Shown: positions 33,219 through 42,027 of the stretch, piece by piece
Numbering within the stretch: the stretch's first letter is position 1
Layout: the number at the start of each line of letters is the position of its first letter
DNA from: Capillibacterium thermochitinicola
GTDB taxonomy: Bacteria > Bacillota > UBA4882 > UBA10575
Assembly (NCBI RefSeq): GCF_013664685.1
Contig: NZ_JAAKDE010000010.1
Span: forward strand, 62,001 to 126,000
DNA length: 64,000 nucleotides
Reading direction: 5' to 3'
Notes under the pieces: model-generated
Told to the model about the DNA's origin: nothing
Seen by the model: the letters and a program-made list of their open reading frames with translations, nothing else
The model's database searches: none
Position numbers and translations under genes: made by a program

Positions 33219-35404
33219 TGAATCGCCCCCTGCCAAACGGACTTTAATTGGGCGACCGGCAGGTCCACAAGCTTTGCGCCATCGACGTAAATTTGGAACC
33301 GGTCCCCGCCGGTCCGGCCAATTACCTGGCAGGGAACTCCTTCCCTGGCGGCCAGTTCCTGGAGGGCCGGGAGGCTGTCCGGGGGCAGGGACAGCACCAC
33401 CCGGGACTGGGATTCCCCGAAGAGGAGGCTGTCCAGGCGGAGCCCGTTAGTGGCCAGCTCAAGCCGGGACCCGATCTCCTGGGCGAAGAGACATTCGGCG
33501 ACCGCCACCGCCAGTCCACCTTCAGCCAGGTCATGGGCGGAATGGACCAGTCCCTGCCTGATGGCGGCCAGCACCACCCGGTGGAGGGCTTTTTCCTTCG
33601 CCAGGTCCAAAGCCGGCGGTTTTCCCTGCACGCGGCCGTGGATCACGGCCAGATATTCACTGCCGCCCAGTTCATCAAAGCTCTCTCCCAGGAGGACAAT
33701 GAGGTCCCCGGCGGCCTTGAAAGAGAGGGTGCAAACTTTGGTGACATCGGGCAAAAGACCGACCATCCCGATGACGGGGGTGGGGTAGATGGCCTCCCCT
33801 TTCGTTTCATTGTAAAAGGAGACGTTGCCGCCGGTCACGGGCGTTTCCAAGCTGCGGCAGGCCGCGCTGATCCCCTCCACCGCCTGGCGGAATTGCCAGA
33901 AAATTTCGGGTTTCTCTGGATTGCCGAAACAGAGGCAGTCGGTGATGGCGAGGGGTTCGGCGCCGCTGCAAACCACATTGCGGGCGGCTTCGGCCACGGC
34001 GATTTGGCCGCCGACGTAAGGATCAAGGTAAACATAGCGGGCATTGCAATCGGTGGTCATGGCCAGGGCTTTTTGGGTCCCCCGGATGCGGAGGACGGCC
34101 GCGTCCGACCCGGGCCGGACCACGGTGGAGGTGCGGACCATATAGTCATACTGCTGCCAAACCCCTTCCTTGCTGGCCAGGTTGGGCGTAGCCAGGAGTT
34201 TCAGGAGCACCTGGGCGAAGTCCGCCGGCTGGGGGATGGCGGCAAGGTCTAACGCGGCGGTCTGCTCCAGATAGGCCGGTTTGGCGGAGGCCGGGTAATA
34301 GACGGGGCTGTCCTCGGCCAAACTGCGGGCGGGCACCTCGGCCACCACTTGACCGTGCATCTTGATGCGGAGTAAACCGTCGGCGGTGACCCGGCCGATG
34401 GTGGTGGAGGTCAGTCCCCACCGCTGAAAGACGGCGTGTACCCTTGCTTCTTTTTCCGGCGTGACCACCATCAGCATCCGTTCCTGGGATTCGGCGATCA
34501 TAATTTCGTAGGGGGTCATCCCTTCTTCGCGGCAGGGCACCTTGGCCAGTTCAATCTCCATCCCCGTTCCGCCGCGGCTGGCCATTTCGGAAACGGCGCA
34601 GGTCAGACCGGCGGCGCCCAAGTCTTGGATCCCCTCCAGGTCACCGCTTTCGATCAACTCCAGGCAGGCCTCGAGGAGGAGTTTTTCCATGAAGGGGTCG
34701 CCGACCTGCACGGCTGGGCGTTTTTCCTCCGAGGCTTCGCTCAATTCTTCCGAGGCAAAGCTGGCGCCGTGCATCCCGTCGCGACCGGTGGGGGCGCCGG
34801 CCAGAATCACCAGGTTGCCGACGCCGGTGGCTTTCCCCAAACGGATCTTATCCTTTTCGATCAGCCCGACACACATGACGCAGACCAGGGGGTTTCCCTG
34901 ATAACAGGGGTCAAAGTAGACTTCGCCCGCGACGGTCGGGATGCCGATGCAATTGCCGTACCCGGCGATCCCGGCCACCACCCCGCTGAAGAGATAGCGG
35001 ACTCTGGGGTCATCCAGGGTCCCGAAGCGGAGGGAGTCAAGGAGGGCGATGGGCCGCGCGCCCATGGTAAAAATATCCCGGATAATTCCGCCCACCCCGG
35101 TGGCCGCCCCTTGGTAGGGTTCGATGGCCGAGGGGTGGTTGTGGGATTCGATTTTAAAACAGACAGCCAGGCCGTCCCCGATCTCGACAATGCCGGCGTT
35201 TTCGCCGGGACCTTGCAGCACCCGCGGTCCGGTGGTGGGGAAGGTCTTTAGGACCGCCTTGGAGTGTTTGTAAGCGCAATGTTCTGACCACATGACCCCG
35301 AACATGCCCAGTTCCACCTGGTTCGGTTCCCGGCCTAAAATACGGAGAATCATCTCATACTCATTGTCACGGAGGCCAATCCTGCGCCAGTCTTCCGGTT
35401 TCAT
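33212..35404 (-). CDS. purL: Phosphoribosylformylglycinamidine synthase subunit PurL
   Basis: A 730-residue small-type PurL that works with PurS and PurQ to make FGAM from FGAR, fourth step of IMP synthesis. Seen: N-terminal [32 protein letters not shown] (ATP/Mg site), [19 protein letters not shown], and the second half with [16 protein letters not shown] and [21 protein letters not shown] 35404 follows GGGAGGG by six bases, just inside the purQ 3' end (4-bp overlap). Lengths of PurS, PurQ and PurL together fit the three-subunit Gram-positive/archaeal complex rather than the single large enzyme. Confidence 0.97.
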   Translation of the reverse strand: MKPEDWRRIGLRDNEYEMILRILGREPNQVELGMFGVMWSEHCAYKHSKAVLKTFPTTGPRVLQGPGENAGIVEIGDGLAVCFKIESHNHPSAIEPYQGAATGVGGIIRDIFTMGARPIALLDSLRFGTLDDPRVRYLFSGVVAGIAGYGNCIGIPTVAGEVYFDPCYQGNPLVCVMCVGLIEKDKIRLGKATGVGNLVILAGAPTGRDGMHGASFASEELSEASEEKRPAVQVGDPFMEKLLLEACLELIESGDLEGIQDLGAAGLTCAVSEMASRGGTGMEIELAKVPCREEGMTPYEIMIAESQERMLMVVTPEKEARVHAVFQRWGLTSTTIGRVTADGLLRIKMHGQVVAEVPARSLAEDSPVYYPASAKPAYLEQTAALDLAAIPQPADFAQVLLKLLATPNLASKEGVWQQYDYMVRTSTVVRPGSDAAVLRIRGTQKALAMTTDCNARYVYLDPYVGGQIAVAEAARNVVCSGAEPLAITDCLCFGNPEKPEIFWQFRQAVEGISAACRSLETPVTGGNVSFYNETKGEAIYPTPVIGMVGLLPDVTKVCTLSFKAAGDLIVLLGESFDELGGSEYLAVIHGRVQGKPPALDLAKEKALHRVVLAAIRQGLVHSAHDLAEGGLAVAVAECLFAQEIGSRLELATNGLRLDSLLFGESQSRVVLSLPPDSLPALQELAAREGVPCQVIGRTGGDRFQIYVDGAKLVDLPVAQLKSVWQGAIQC

Positions 35405-36099
35405 CGGCAACCCTCCCAATATTCAAGAATCGATTTAAAAAGCAAAAGCCCGTCGGTGGAGCCGAGCAGGGCCTCGCCGGCCCGTTCCGGGTGGGGCATC
35501 ATCCCTAAAACATTCCGTGTCTCGTTGCAGACCCCGGCGATGTTCCCCACCGAGCCGTTGGGGTTGGCGTCGGGGGTGATCCGGCCGTCCCGGTCGGCGT
35601 AGCGGAAGACAATCTGCCCCTTGGCTTCCATCCGTTCCAGCGTGGCGGGGTCCACATAATAGTTGCCTTCGCCGTGGGCGATGGGGATGGAAAGGAGCTG
35701 GCCCGGGGAAAGTCCCCGGGTGAAGGGAGTGTCGTTGTTTTCCACCCGGAGGATGGTGTCGCGGCAGCGGAATTGCAGGCTGGTGTTGGCGTAAAGGGCG
35801 CCCGGCAAGAGCCCGGCCTCGGTCAGGATCTGAAAACCGTTGCAAATCCCCAGCACCAGCCCGCCGCGGCGGGCAAAATCGACCACCGCCGGCATCACCG
35901 GGGAGAAACGGGCGATGGCGCCGCAGCGGAGGTAGTCACCGTAGGAGAAACCGCCGGGCAAAATCAGGCAGTCAAAACCGGCGACCGTTTGTTCCGCGTG
36001 CCAGATATACTCGACCGGGGCGCCCAGGACATCGCGGACCAGATGATAGGCGTCCAGATCACAGTTGGAGCCGGGGAAGACAATCACGCCGAATTTCAT
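35401..36099 (-). CDS. purQ: Phosphoribosylformylglycinamidine synthase, glutaminase subunit PurQ
   Basis: A 232-residue class I glutamine amidotransferase: [13 protein letters not shown] at the N-terminus, the nucleophile Cys in [17 protein letters not shown], and the His-Glu pair in MMPHPERAG. It supplies ammonia to PurL. ATG 36099 follows GGAGGTAG by about seven bases and overlaps the purS stop by 4 bp; a longer frame inside purS is ignored. Confidence 0.97.
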   Translation of the reverse strand: MKFGVIVFPGSNCDLDAYHLVRDVLGAPVEYIWHAEQTVAGFDCLILPGGFSYGDYLRCGAIARFSPVMPAVVDFARRGGLVLGICNGFQILTEAGLLPGALYANTSLQFRCRDTILRVENNDTPFTRGLSPGQLLSIPIAHGEGNYYVDPATLERMEAKGQIVFRYADRDGRITPDANPNGSVGNIAGVCNETRNVLGMMPHPERAGEALLGSTDGLLLFKSILEYWEGCR

Positions 36100-36350
36100 G
36101 CTTCTACCTCCACCAGGGTAAAGGTGTAATCCTCGATTACCGGGTTGGTCAGCAAACGGGCGCACATCTCCCGGACCTGGGCTTCCGCGGCAGCCCGGTC
36201 GGGGGTGGCGACGGTTACTTCCAAATACTTGCCGATCCGCACCCGGTTGACATTGTTGTAACCCAGAGAAGCCAAAGCCTTTTCCACCGCCCGGCCTTGG
36301 GGATCCAGGACGCTCTTTTTGAGCAAGACTTTAATTTCGGCACGCCACAT
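36096..36350 (-). CDS. purS: Phosphoribosylformylglycinamidine synthase subunit PurS
   Basis: An 84-residue protein of standard PurS length: [31 protein letters not shown] and the C-terminal [15 protein letters not shown]. PurS dimers bridge PurL and PurQ in the complex. It abuts purC by one base and overlaps purQ by 4 bp. Confidence 0.96.
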   Translation of the reverse strand: MWRAEIKVLLKKSVLDPQGRAVEKALASLGYNNVNRVRIGKYLEVTVATPDRAAAEAQVREMCARLLTNPVIEDYTFTLVEVEA

Positions 36351-37048
36351 TACTGTTCGCCTCCTGTTAGTCTTTTATAAATCTCTTGGTAGGCCGCTTC
36401 GACCCCGCCCAGATCGCGGCGGAAACGGTCTTTGTCCAGTTTCTCCTTGGTGGTTGCCTCCCAGAAACGGCAGGTATCAGGAGAAATTTCATCCGCGAGC
36501 AGGACCTTGCCGTGGTGGAGCCCAAACTCCAGTTTGTAGTCGACCAGAATCACGTTGCAGGTTTTCAGGTGAGCGGTGAGGATTTCGTTAATCATCAGGG
36601 CCTGGGCGGCCATGAACTTGACCTGTTCCGCCGTGGCCAGCCCCAAGACGGCGATGTGGTCTTCATTGATGAAGGGGTCGCCCAAGGCATCGTCCTTGTA
36701 GTAGAATTCCACTACCGGGCGGGGGAGAACCCACCCTTCCTCCAGCCCCAGGCGTTTAGCGAGGCTGCCGGCGGCGATATTCCGCACGACTAGTTCCACT
36801 TTGATGATCTCCGCCCGCTTAATCAACATCTCCCGGTCGGAAAGCAGCTTGACGAAATGGCTTTCCACGCCGGACTGCGCCAGTAAGGTGAAGAAGAAAG
36901 CGGAGATTTTGTTGTTGAGGATCCCCTTATTGGCAATTACCCCTTTTTTTAGGCCGTTAAAGGCCGTAGCGTCATCCTTGTACTCCGCAATCAGGAGATC
37001 CGGATCGTCGGTGGCGTAAATCCGTTTGGCCTTTCCTTCATAGAGCAA
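36350..37048 (-). CDS. purC: SAICAR synthase
   Basis: A 232-residue enzyme (from the TTG used here) that adds aspartate to CAIR. Markers: [64 protein letters not shown] and [13 protein letters not shown]. The start is a problem. TTG 37048 begins right at the first conserved strand and has no SD. The frame continues upstream as ATC-GAG-AAA-AAA-GCT, giving [13 protein letters not shown], which aligns with the usual [13 protein letters not shown], and AAAGGAG (37074-37080) lies ten bases before that ATC at 37063. Either ATC initiates or the base is wrong. Confidence 0.93.
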   Translation of the reverse strand: MLYEGKAKRIYATDDPDLLIAEYKDDATAFNGLKKGVIANKGILNNKISAFFFTLLAQSGVESHFVKLLSDREMLIKRAEIIKVELVVRNIAAGSLAKRLGLEEGWVLPRPVVEFYYKDDALGDPFINEDHIAVLGLATAEQVKFMAAQALMINEILTAHLKTCNVILVDYKLEFGLHHGKVLLADEISPDTCRFWEATTKEKLDKDRFRRDLGGVEAAYQEIYKRLTGGEQ

Positions 37049-37099
37049 AGCTTTTTTCTCGATGGGGCACCAACTCCTTTCCGTAACTTTTTCTGTGCG

Positions 37100-38392
37100 T
37101 TAAATACCCACGCGGGCGAAGATCTCATCAATGTGCGCCAAATGGTAACCCGGATCAAAACAGGCGGTCAGTTCTTCCGGGCTGAGAACGGCGGTGACCT
37201 CCGGATCGGCGCTGAGCAAAGATAAAAACGGGATTTGTTCCGCCCAGGCCCGCATGGCATGCTTTTGGACCAAGTCGTAGGCGGCCTCCCGTTTCAGGCC
37301 TTTATTGATCAGCGTGAGGAGGACCCGCTGGGAATAGGTCAATCCCAGGCTGCGTTCCATGTTCCGCCGCATGTTTTCGGGGTAGACATGGAGATCGGTG
37401 ATGATCCGGGTCATACTGTTCAACATATAATTCAGAAGGAGTGTGCTGTCCGGGATGATCACCCGTTCCACCGAGGAGTGGGAGATGTCCCGCTCGTGCC
37501 ATAAGGCCATGTTTTCCAGCGCGGCCATGGCGTTGGCCCGGACCACCCGGGCGAGGCCGCTGATCTGTTCACAGCTCACCGGGTTGCGTTTATGGGGCAT
37601 GGCCGACGAACCCTTCTGCCCGGTGTAAAAGGGCTCTTCCACTTCGCGGGTTTCGGTTTTCTGGAGGCCGCGGATCTCAGTGGCCAGCTTGTCCAAGGTC
37701 CCGGCGGCAATGGCCAGGGTGGTCATGAACTCGGCATGCCGGTCCCGCTGCAGGATCTGGGTGGAGATGGGAGCCGGCTTCAGCCCCAGTTTGTTACAGA
37801 CATACTCTTCCACAAAGGGCGGGATGTTGGCAAAGGTGCCCACCGCTCCGGAGATTTTGCCGTAAGCGATGGTCGCCCGGGCCCGCTCCAGCCTGTCCAG
37901 GTTCCGCTGGAACTCGGCCACATAAAGAGCCATCTTCAAGCCGAAAGTGGTGGGTTCGGCGTGCACGCCGTGGGTCCGCCCCATCATCAAAGTATATTTG
38001 TGCGCCCGGGCCTTTTCGGTCAAGGCGGCGATCAGTCTTTTCATGTCGGCCAGGAGGAGATCGGCGGCTTCCGTCATGAGGGCGGCCAAAGCCGTATCCA
38101 CCACGTCGGAGGAGGTGAGCCCGTAGTGGAGGTACTTCGATTCATCCCCCAGGCTCTCCGCCACACAGCGGGTAAAGGCGACCACATCGTGGCGGGTTAC
38201 CGCTTCCAGCTCTAAAATCCGCTCCACGGAAAAGGTGGCGTTCGCCCGGATTCGTTCCACCGCTGCTTTGGGGATCACGCCCAGCTCCGCCCAGGCTTCG
38301 CAGGCGTAGATCTCGATCTCCAGCCATTTCCGGAACTTGTTTTCCAGTGTCCAAATGGCCGCCATCTCCGGCCGGCTGTAACGTTCAATCAT
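37100..38392 (-). CDS. purB: Adenylosuccinate lyase
   Basis: A 430-residue fumarase/aspartase-superfamily enzyme acting twice in purine synthesis (SAICAR to AICAR and adenylosuccinate to AMP). Seen: [56 protein letters not shown] with the catalytic His, and the signature loop [17 protein letters not shown] with the catalytic Ser. GAGAAGGG precedes the ATG. It is second in the operon, 50 bp after purE. Confidence 0.97.
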   Translation of the reverse strand: MIERYSRPEMAAIWTLENKFRKWLEIEIYACEAWAELGVIPKAAVERIRANATFSVERILELEAVTRHDVVAFTRCVAESLGDESKYLHYGLTSSDVVDTALAALMTEAADLLLADMKRLIAALTEKARAHKYTLMMGRTHGVHAEPTTFGLKMALYVAEFQRNLDRLERARATIAYGKISGAVGTFANIPPFVEEYVCNKLGLKPAPISTQILQRDRHAEFMTTLAIAAGTLDKLATEIRGLQKTETREVEEPFYTGQKGSSAMPHKRNPVSCEQISGLARVVRANAMAALENMALWHERDISHSSVERVIIPDSTLLLNYMLNSMTRIITDLHVYPENMRRNMERSLGLTYSQRVLLTLINKGLKREAAYDLVQKHAMRAWAEQIPFLSLLSADPEVTAVLSPEELTACFDPGYHLAHIDEIFARVGI

Positions 38393-38442
38393 CCCTTCTC
38401 ACCTCGGTATTTATTGGCTGTTTCACCGGTATTGATGGGAAT

Positions 38443-38973
38443 TTATTTTTTATCCTTCTCCGCCAGGTACGCCCGCCACCCGATGGTTTCCAACCGGGCG
38501 GCTTTGGCCTCGACCTCCTGGGCGAGTTTTCGTTTGTACTCTTGGATTTTCCGGCGGAAAGTTTCGTCGGCGACCCCTAGAATCTCCACCGCCAGGAGGC
38601 CGGCGTTTTTCGCGCCGTTGATCGCCACGGTTGCCACGGGAATCCCCGGCGGCATCTGGACCATGGAATAAAGGGCGTCGGCACCGTCCAAGGCCTTACC
38701 AAGCACCGGCACGCCAATCACCGGAAGCTCGGTATAAGCGGCAATCACCCCGGCCAAATGGGCGGCACCACCCGCGCCGGCAATGATCACCCGTAGGCCG
38801 CGGTCGGCCGCGCTTTTGGCGTAGGTTTCCGCCCGGTCCGGGGTACGGTGGGCCGAGATCACCGTGATTTCGTAAGCCACCCCGAATTCTTCCAGCACCG
38901 CGGCGGCCGTGCTCATTACCGGTAAATCGGAATCACTGCCCATGACAATACCAACCACAGGTTTTTCTCCCAT
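38443..38973 (-). CDS. purE: N5-carboxyaminoimidazole ribonucleotide mutase PurE (class I)
   Basis: A 176-residue PurE, first gene of the operon. Class I features: GIVMGSDSDLPVMSTA, ISAHRTPDRAETYAK with the catalytic His, AGAGGAAHLAGVIAAYTELP and VATVAINGAKNAGLLA. Class I PurE normally works with PurK, which makes N5-CAIR from AIR, but no purK is next to it although B. subtilis has purEK. ATG 38973 follows AAGGAGGGG; 20 extra upstream codons in frame are not conserved. A 176-residue length is slightly longer than usual (about 162), with a charged C-tail. Confidence 0.95.
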   Translation of the reverse strand: MGEKPVVGIVMGSDSDLPVMSTAAAVLEEFGVAYEITVISAHRTPDRAETYAKSAADRGLRVIIAGAGGAAHLAGVIAAYTELPVIGVPVLGKALDGADALYSMVQMPPGIPVATVAINGAKNAGLLAVEILGVADETFRRKIQEYKRKLAQEVEAKAARLETIGWRAYLAEKDKK

Positions 38974-39078
38974 TCCAGCCCCTCCTTGATTTCTCGGTTT
39001 TCTTACTATTGTGTATGATAACCTTTTGACCAACCATTATCTCTTAAATCTGGCCGGCGCTTCGTTGCGCGGCAGGGC

Positions 39079-39138
39079 TAATAACTAAAAGCCCAGCCAA
39101 GTAGGTCAGTGGAGTGAAACCTACCCGGCTGGGCTTTT
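39079..39138 (-). terminator. Leader terminator (attenuator) of the pur operon
   Basis: On the minus strand AAAAGCCCAGCC (39127-39138) pairs with GGCTGGGCTTTT (39087-39098), extended inside by GTAGGT (39119-39124) / ACCTAC (39101-39106), then TTTTAGTTATT. It lies between the guanine aptamer and purE, so it is the likely off-state hairpin. About 105 bp remain to purE. Confidence 0.85.
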
Positions 39139-39215
39139 ATCCCTTCGGTGTAGCACAAAGTGCCTGCGCCACTTGGACCTGCCCGCTGCGCGGCGGAACC
39201 CTAGGCGCACTTTCC

Positions 39216-39282
39216 CCCGTAGTCAGATAATTTACGGTTATCTGGTAGAAACTTTCAGGCCATATTCCTGAGATTATACGAG
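39216..39282 (-). promoter_or_regulatory. Guanine riboswitch (purine aptamer)
   Basis: On the minus strand a 67-nt aptamer: P1 CTCGTA (39277-39282) / TACGGG (39216-39221), joining TATAATCTC, P2 CAGG/CCTG around AATATGG, then GTTTCTACC, P3 AGATAA/TTATCT with CCGTAAA loop, and CTGACTACG. These are the conserved junction bases of purine riboswitches. The discriminating base in GACTA is C (position 74), which selects guanine/hypoxanthine; adenine aptamers have GATTA. It commands the 11-gene pur operon; guanine binding should favour the downstream terminator. Confidence 0.95.
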
Positions 39283-39327
39283 TGGCTTATTCAATTGTGA
39301 AAAGTAAAACGCTTAATCCCGATACTT

Positions 39328-39356
39328 AGAGTAACAAATTTACGGAAAGCTGTCAA
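39328..39356 (-). promoter_or_regulatory. Promoter of the pur operon
   Basis: On the minus strand a perfect TTGACA (39351-39356) and TACTCT (39328-39333) are 17 bases apart; the start would be near 39321, about 40 nt before the aptamer. Confidence 0.8.
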
Positions 39357-39481
39357 GACAAGAACCCCTTGTCTTTAGGGTTGGTACTGTTAAAATCGGT
39401 TTAAAAAGCGGTGGCGGGTGGCCGGCCGGAGCGAAGAGGCGGAGGGCCGTCGGCATCGACAAGTAAAATTCCATTATTTCC

Positions 39482-39510
39482 TTGTGATTGCGATGCGGTT
39501 GTTGTATAAT
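39482..39510 (+). promoter_or_regulatory. Promoter of the unknown membrane-protein gene
   Basis: TTGTGA (39482-39487) and a perfect TATAAT (39505-39510) are 17 bases apart, giving a leader of about 205 nt. The interval 39361-39481 between the two divergent promoters holds only a weak TTGTCT/TAAAAT pair and a GC-rich stretch. Confidence 0.65.
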
Positions 39511-39639
39511 TTGTGTTGGGTTAGTTATATTTATAGAATTAAGAATAGTTTAAAGGAAACCGCTCGCCTGTTTTCGTTCTAATCCCCATTATGAATAGAA
39601 ATCATCCAAAAAAAAAACAACCGGTTGGCAGGGAAAAAG

Positions 39640-39703
39640 GGAACCTAACCCTTGGCCCCTTCGTTATCACGCAGTAGTGCAACGAAGGAGCGAAAGGGAT
39701 TCC
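39640..39703 (+). other. Structured 5' leader, unassigned
   Basis: Nested inverted repeats: GGAA (39640-39643)/TTCC (39700-39703), CCCTT (39649-39653)/AAGGG (39694-39698), CCTTCGTT (39658-39665)/AACGAAGG (39681-39688), with an inner CAC/GTG pair. It ends ten bases before the SD of the next gene and has no T-run, so it is not a terminator. It could be a regulatory RNA; no known riboswitch class is recognised. Confidence 0.45.
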
Positions 39704-39723
39704 AGTAAGAGAAGGAGGTTAAT

Positions 39724-40497
39724 TTGAAATTGGCAAACAATGCTCAAAGTAAAGCGCAAAAACATCCCCTTGGTTTCCTTGGCAAGTTAGTTTTCAGTGA
39801 GGATGTTTATCGCAGAGTCGGCGGTTATCTCCTTTGCGGCCTACTTCTTTTTGTCGTGGCGTGGGTAATCGGCTACTTTTTGCTCCCGGAAGGTTTTCTG
39901 AAAAATACCTGGCTGGTGGACAAGATCTTCGGGGTTAAAGGTTCGGAGACAATCGGGACGTGGTGGGCCGACCGCCTGGGCGAAACCTTCAAACTCTTCA
40001 AGTGGGAGATCAGTACGGAGGAATCCTTTGGAACCTGGGGAAATGTTCTGTTCGTGACGGTGAAAGTCTTTGCTCATTATTTCTTCTTTGCGCTCTTGTT
40101 TGTTCTCTTCTTGAACCGTTTCAAGGTGGGCCGGTTTTCTTTAGCCCTGTTCTACTTTTTGTTTTATTCGTTCCTCACCGGACTGGTGGTGGGGACCAAT
40201 TCCTACCCCTATCCGGCGCAAGGTTTAGTCCGGGTGGGGGCACTGGTTACTTTCCTCCGTTTCGGGATCTGGGTCTGGTTTTCCTACGCTTTACTCTTGG
40301 CCTCCACGGTGGACTGGACCTGGCTGCAGACCAGCTCCTTTACGGACGGCGCCTGGAAAAAAGAGGGGAGATTTTGGGCGTGGCCGCGGTTGGCCGGTGA
40401 TACAAAGGAAGTGTTCATCTTCGGCCTGCTCTTTCTCCTGGTTTCCAGTTTTGCCGAAGCACGTTTAATCGTCTATTATGGCCAACATTTATTTTAA
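39724..40497 (+). CDS. Polytopic membrane protein of unknown function
   Basis: A 257-residue protein with five or six hydrophobic segments (about residues 33-54, 104-127, 136-157, 165-190, 228-247), a basic cytoplasmic N-terminus and a hydrophilic stretch between the first two (about 60-100) rich in Lys, Glu and Trp. There are no conserved catalytic motifs that I recognise; the overall look recalls SpoIIM-like or other small channel/permease folds but this is not a family call. TTG start five bases after GGAGG (39714-39718). It has its own promoter, a structured leader and a terminator, so it is a free-standing, regulated unit. Confidence 0.8.
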   Translation: MKLANNAQSKAQKHPLGFLGKLVFSEDVYRRVGGYLLCGLLLFVVAWVIGYFLLPEGFLKNTWLVDKIFGVKGSETIGTWWADRLGETFKLFKWEISTEESFGTWGNVLFVTVKVFAHYFFFALLFVLFLNRFKVGRFSLALFYFLFYSFLTGLVVGTNSYPYPAQGLVRVGALVTFLRFGIWVWFSYALLLASTVDWTWLQTSSFTDGAWKKEGRFWAWPRLAGDTKEVFIFGLLFLLVSSFAEARLIVYYGQHLF

Positions 40498-40516
40498 TCG
40501 AGCTTTGTCGTTGGCG

Positions 40517-40545
40517 GAGCCCGGAGCACTTCCGGGCTCTTTTTA
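40517..40545 (+). terminator. Intrinsic terminator after the membrane-protein gene
   Basis: GAGCCCGGA (40517-40525) pairs with TCCGGGCTC (40531-40539), followed by TTTTTAA. Confidence 0.9.
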
Positions 40546-40731
40546 ACCTTGGCCCGGGAATCAGGAATAAGGAAGCGCCGCGGGTCAAGGTTCCTGTCTT
40601 TTGCCGTAATCCGGCTTTTTAATCCCGGCTTCGGAAAAAGGAGAACAAAGAGAAAAGTAAAGAAGGAAACCAAACCGGGGAAGGCTAAGAAAAGAACCGG
40701 TAGGCAAGAAAGGAAAAAGGGGCTATTGTTC

Positions 40732-41346
40732 ATGACGGAACATTACTTTACAGTGGAACCCGGATCGGCCCATCAACCGCGGGAGATTACGGTCACCCTC
40801 CGGGGTAATGCGCTCCGCCTCAAGACCGATGCCGGTGTCTTCTCCCGCGACCGGCTGGATTTGGGGACGAAAATCCTGGTGGAAAGTCTTGACCTCGCGG
40901 GCGTGCGGGCCCCTCTGGATTTGGGCTGCGGCTACGGTCCCATCGGGCTGACCATGGCCCGGGAGCTCCCGGCAGTTCAGGTTTACATGAGCGACTTGAA
41001 CCGGCGGGCGACGGAGTTGGCCAATGAAAATGCGGCCCTCAACGGGATTACGAATGTCCTCATCAGGCAGGGTGACGGTTTTGAACCGTGGCGGGATCTT
41101 TATGCGACCGGTTTCCGCTTTGATCTGGTGGCGATCAACCCCCCGCTCCGGGCCGGGAAAGAAACGGTGCTGCGGCTTTTTACAGAGGCCCGGGACTTTC
41201 TGGCGCCGGCGGGACAGTTGTGGGCGGTGATCCGGACCAGCCAGGGGGCCAAAACATACCTGCGCGAGCTGCAAAGGATCTTTCCGGCGGCGGAGACGGC
41301 GGCGATCAAAAGCGGGTACCGCGTACTGCGCGCGCGAATGGGATAG
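40732..41346 (+). CDS. RsmC-like (YbxB family) rRNA methyltransferase
   Basis: A 204-residue SAM methyltransferase. Family pieces: MTEHYFTVEPGS at the start, TDAGVFSRDRLDLGTKIL, motif I PLDLGCGYGPIGLTMA, LNRRATELANENAALNGI and the catalytic NPPLRAGKE (NPPxxxG), as in YbxB/RsmC, which methylate guanine N2 in 16S rRNA. ATG 40732 is chosen over a frame extending 61 codons upstream, because the extension is a Lys/Arg-rich run unlike the family; AAGGGG lies about nine bases before the ATG. The exact rRNA position modified is not known from sequence. Confidence 0.9.
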   Translation: MTEHYFTVEPGSAHQPREITVTLRGNALRLKTDAGVFSRDRLDLGTKILVESLDLAGVRAPLDLGCGYGPIGLTMARELPAVQVYMSDLNRRATELANENAALNGITNVLIRQGDGFEPWRDLYATGFRFDLVAINPPLRAGKETVLRLFTEARDFLAPAGQLWAVIRTSQGAKTYLRELQRIFPAAETAAIKSGYRVLRARMG

Positions 41347-41373
41347 GCCAACGGCCCAAATCAAATTGCGCCC

Positions 41374-41402
41374 TTGACGGAAAGCGGCCAATGACGTATA
41401 CT
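41374..41402 (+). promoter_or_regulatory. Promoter of tRNA-Pro
   Basis: TTGACG (41374-41379) and TATACT (41397-41402), 17-base spacer, 14 bp before the tRNA. Confidence 0.8.
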
Positions 41403-41416
41403 TATATATGCTGTAA

Positions 41417-41493
41417 CGGGGTGTAGCGCAGCTTGGCAGCGCGTCTGCTTTGGGAGCAGAAGGCCCAGGGTTCAAATCCCTGCACCCCGACCA
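41417..41493 (+). tRNA. tRNA-Pro (anticodon TGG)
   Basis: A 77-nt cloverleaf: acceptor CGGGGTG/CACCCCG, anticodon stem TCTGC/GCAGA around loop TTTGGGA (anticodon TGG), T-arm with GGTTCAAAT, and encoded CCA. The first pair is C-G, as usual for bacterial tRNA-Pro. Confidence 0.96.
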
Positions 41494-41511
41494 GTCATAA
41501 AAAGAATCCTC

Positions 41512-41541
41512 TTGACAGGGGTTTTGCTGATCAATTATAAT
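41512..41541 (+). promoter_or_regulatory. Promoter of tRNA-Gly (TCC)
   Basis: Perfect TTGACA (41512-41517) and TATAAT (41536-41541) with an 18-base spacer. Confidence 0.85.
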
Positions 41542-41559
41542 TAATTGTTGTTAAAACGT

Positions 41560-41635
41560 GCGGGAATAGCTCAGGTGGTAGAGCGTCAGCCTTCCAAGCT
41601 GAATGCCGCGGGTTCGAGTCCCGTTTCCCGCTCCA
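41560..41635 (+). tRNA. tRNA-Gly (anticodon TCC)
   Basis: A 76-nt cloverleaf: acceptor GCGGGAA/TTCCCGC, anticodon stem TCAGC/GCTGA around loop CTTCCAA (anticodon TCC), T-arm with GGTTCGAGT and encoded CCA. With tRNA-Gly(CCC) at 8 kb it is the second glycine tRNA in the window. Confidence 0.96.
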
Positions 41636-41647
41636 GACAAGAAAAAT

Positions 41648-41681
41648 AGACTTTACTTATTGTAGTAAAGTCTTTTTTTTA
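41648..41681 (+). terminator. Intrinsic terminator after tRNA-Gly
   Basis: AGACTTTAC (41648-41656) pairs with GTAAAGTCT (41665-41673), followed by a run of eight Ts. Confidence 0.9.
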
Positions 41682-41774
41682 TTATTTGGCGAAGGTACGG
41701 GCGACCGGCGGGGGGAGGGAGGCGGAAGTTGACAATTAGTTACTCCATCGCCGGAAGCTTCTTGTTACTATAAA

Positions 41775-41804
41775 TTGACAAACGTGAGGAGAAAAGCTTA
41801 TAAT
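41775..41804 (+). promoter_or_regulatory. Promoter of the small peptide-secDF unit
   Basis: Perfect TTGACA (41775-41780) and TATAAT (41799-41804), 18-base spacer, 37 bp before the small gene's start. Confidence 0.8.
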
Positions 41805-41841
41805 GTACTAAGGTTGTCCAAAAGAGGAAGGAGGAGCGTCA

Positions 41842-41976
41842 GTGGGTGAAACGTTGGTCGTAACGCTTTTGGTGGTCCTTTTTTTTGGCTTTTTTACCTT
41901 GATCAGCAACAAGGCCGAAAAAGAAGTAGATCGTTACTATGAGGAGAAAAGGAAAGCCGGGACAAGATCCCGTTAA
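41842..41976 (+). CDS. 44-residue single-pass membrane peptide upstream of secD
   Basis: GTG start five bases after AAGGAGGAG (41828-41836). The peptide starts MGETLVV, has one hydrophobic helix (about residues 4-20, VVTLLVVLFFGFFTLI) and a charged tail rich in Lys, Glu and Arg that ends TRSR. It sits 51 bp before secD, behind a strong promoter, in the place where yajC usually stands, but it is only half the size of YajC and shows no clear YajC sequence. It might be a reduced auxiliary of SecDF; that is inference. Confidence 0.6.
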   Translation: MGETLVVTLLVVLFFGFFTLISNKAEKEVDRYYEEKRKAGTRSR

Positions 41977-42027
41977 GATGCGGTGAATAAATTAATTATT
42001 TTTTAGGAAGGAAAAGGAGGAGTTCCA

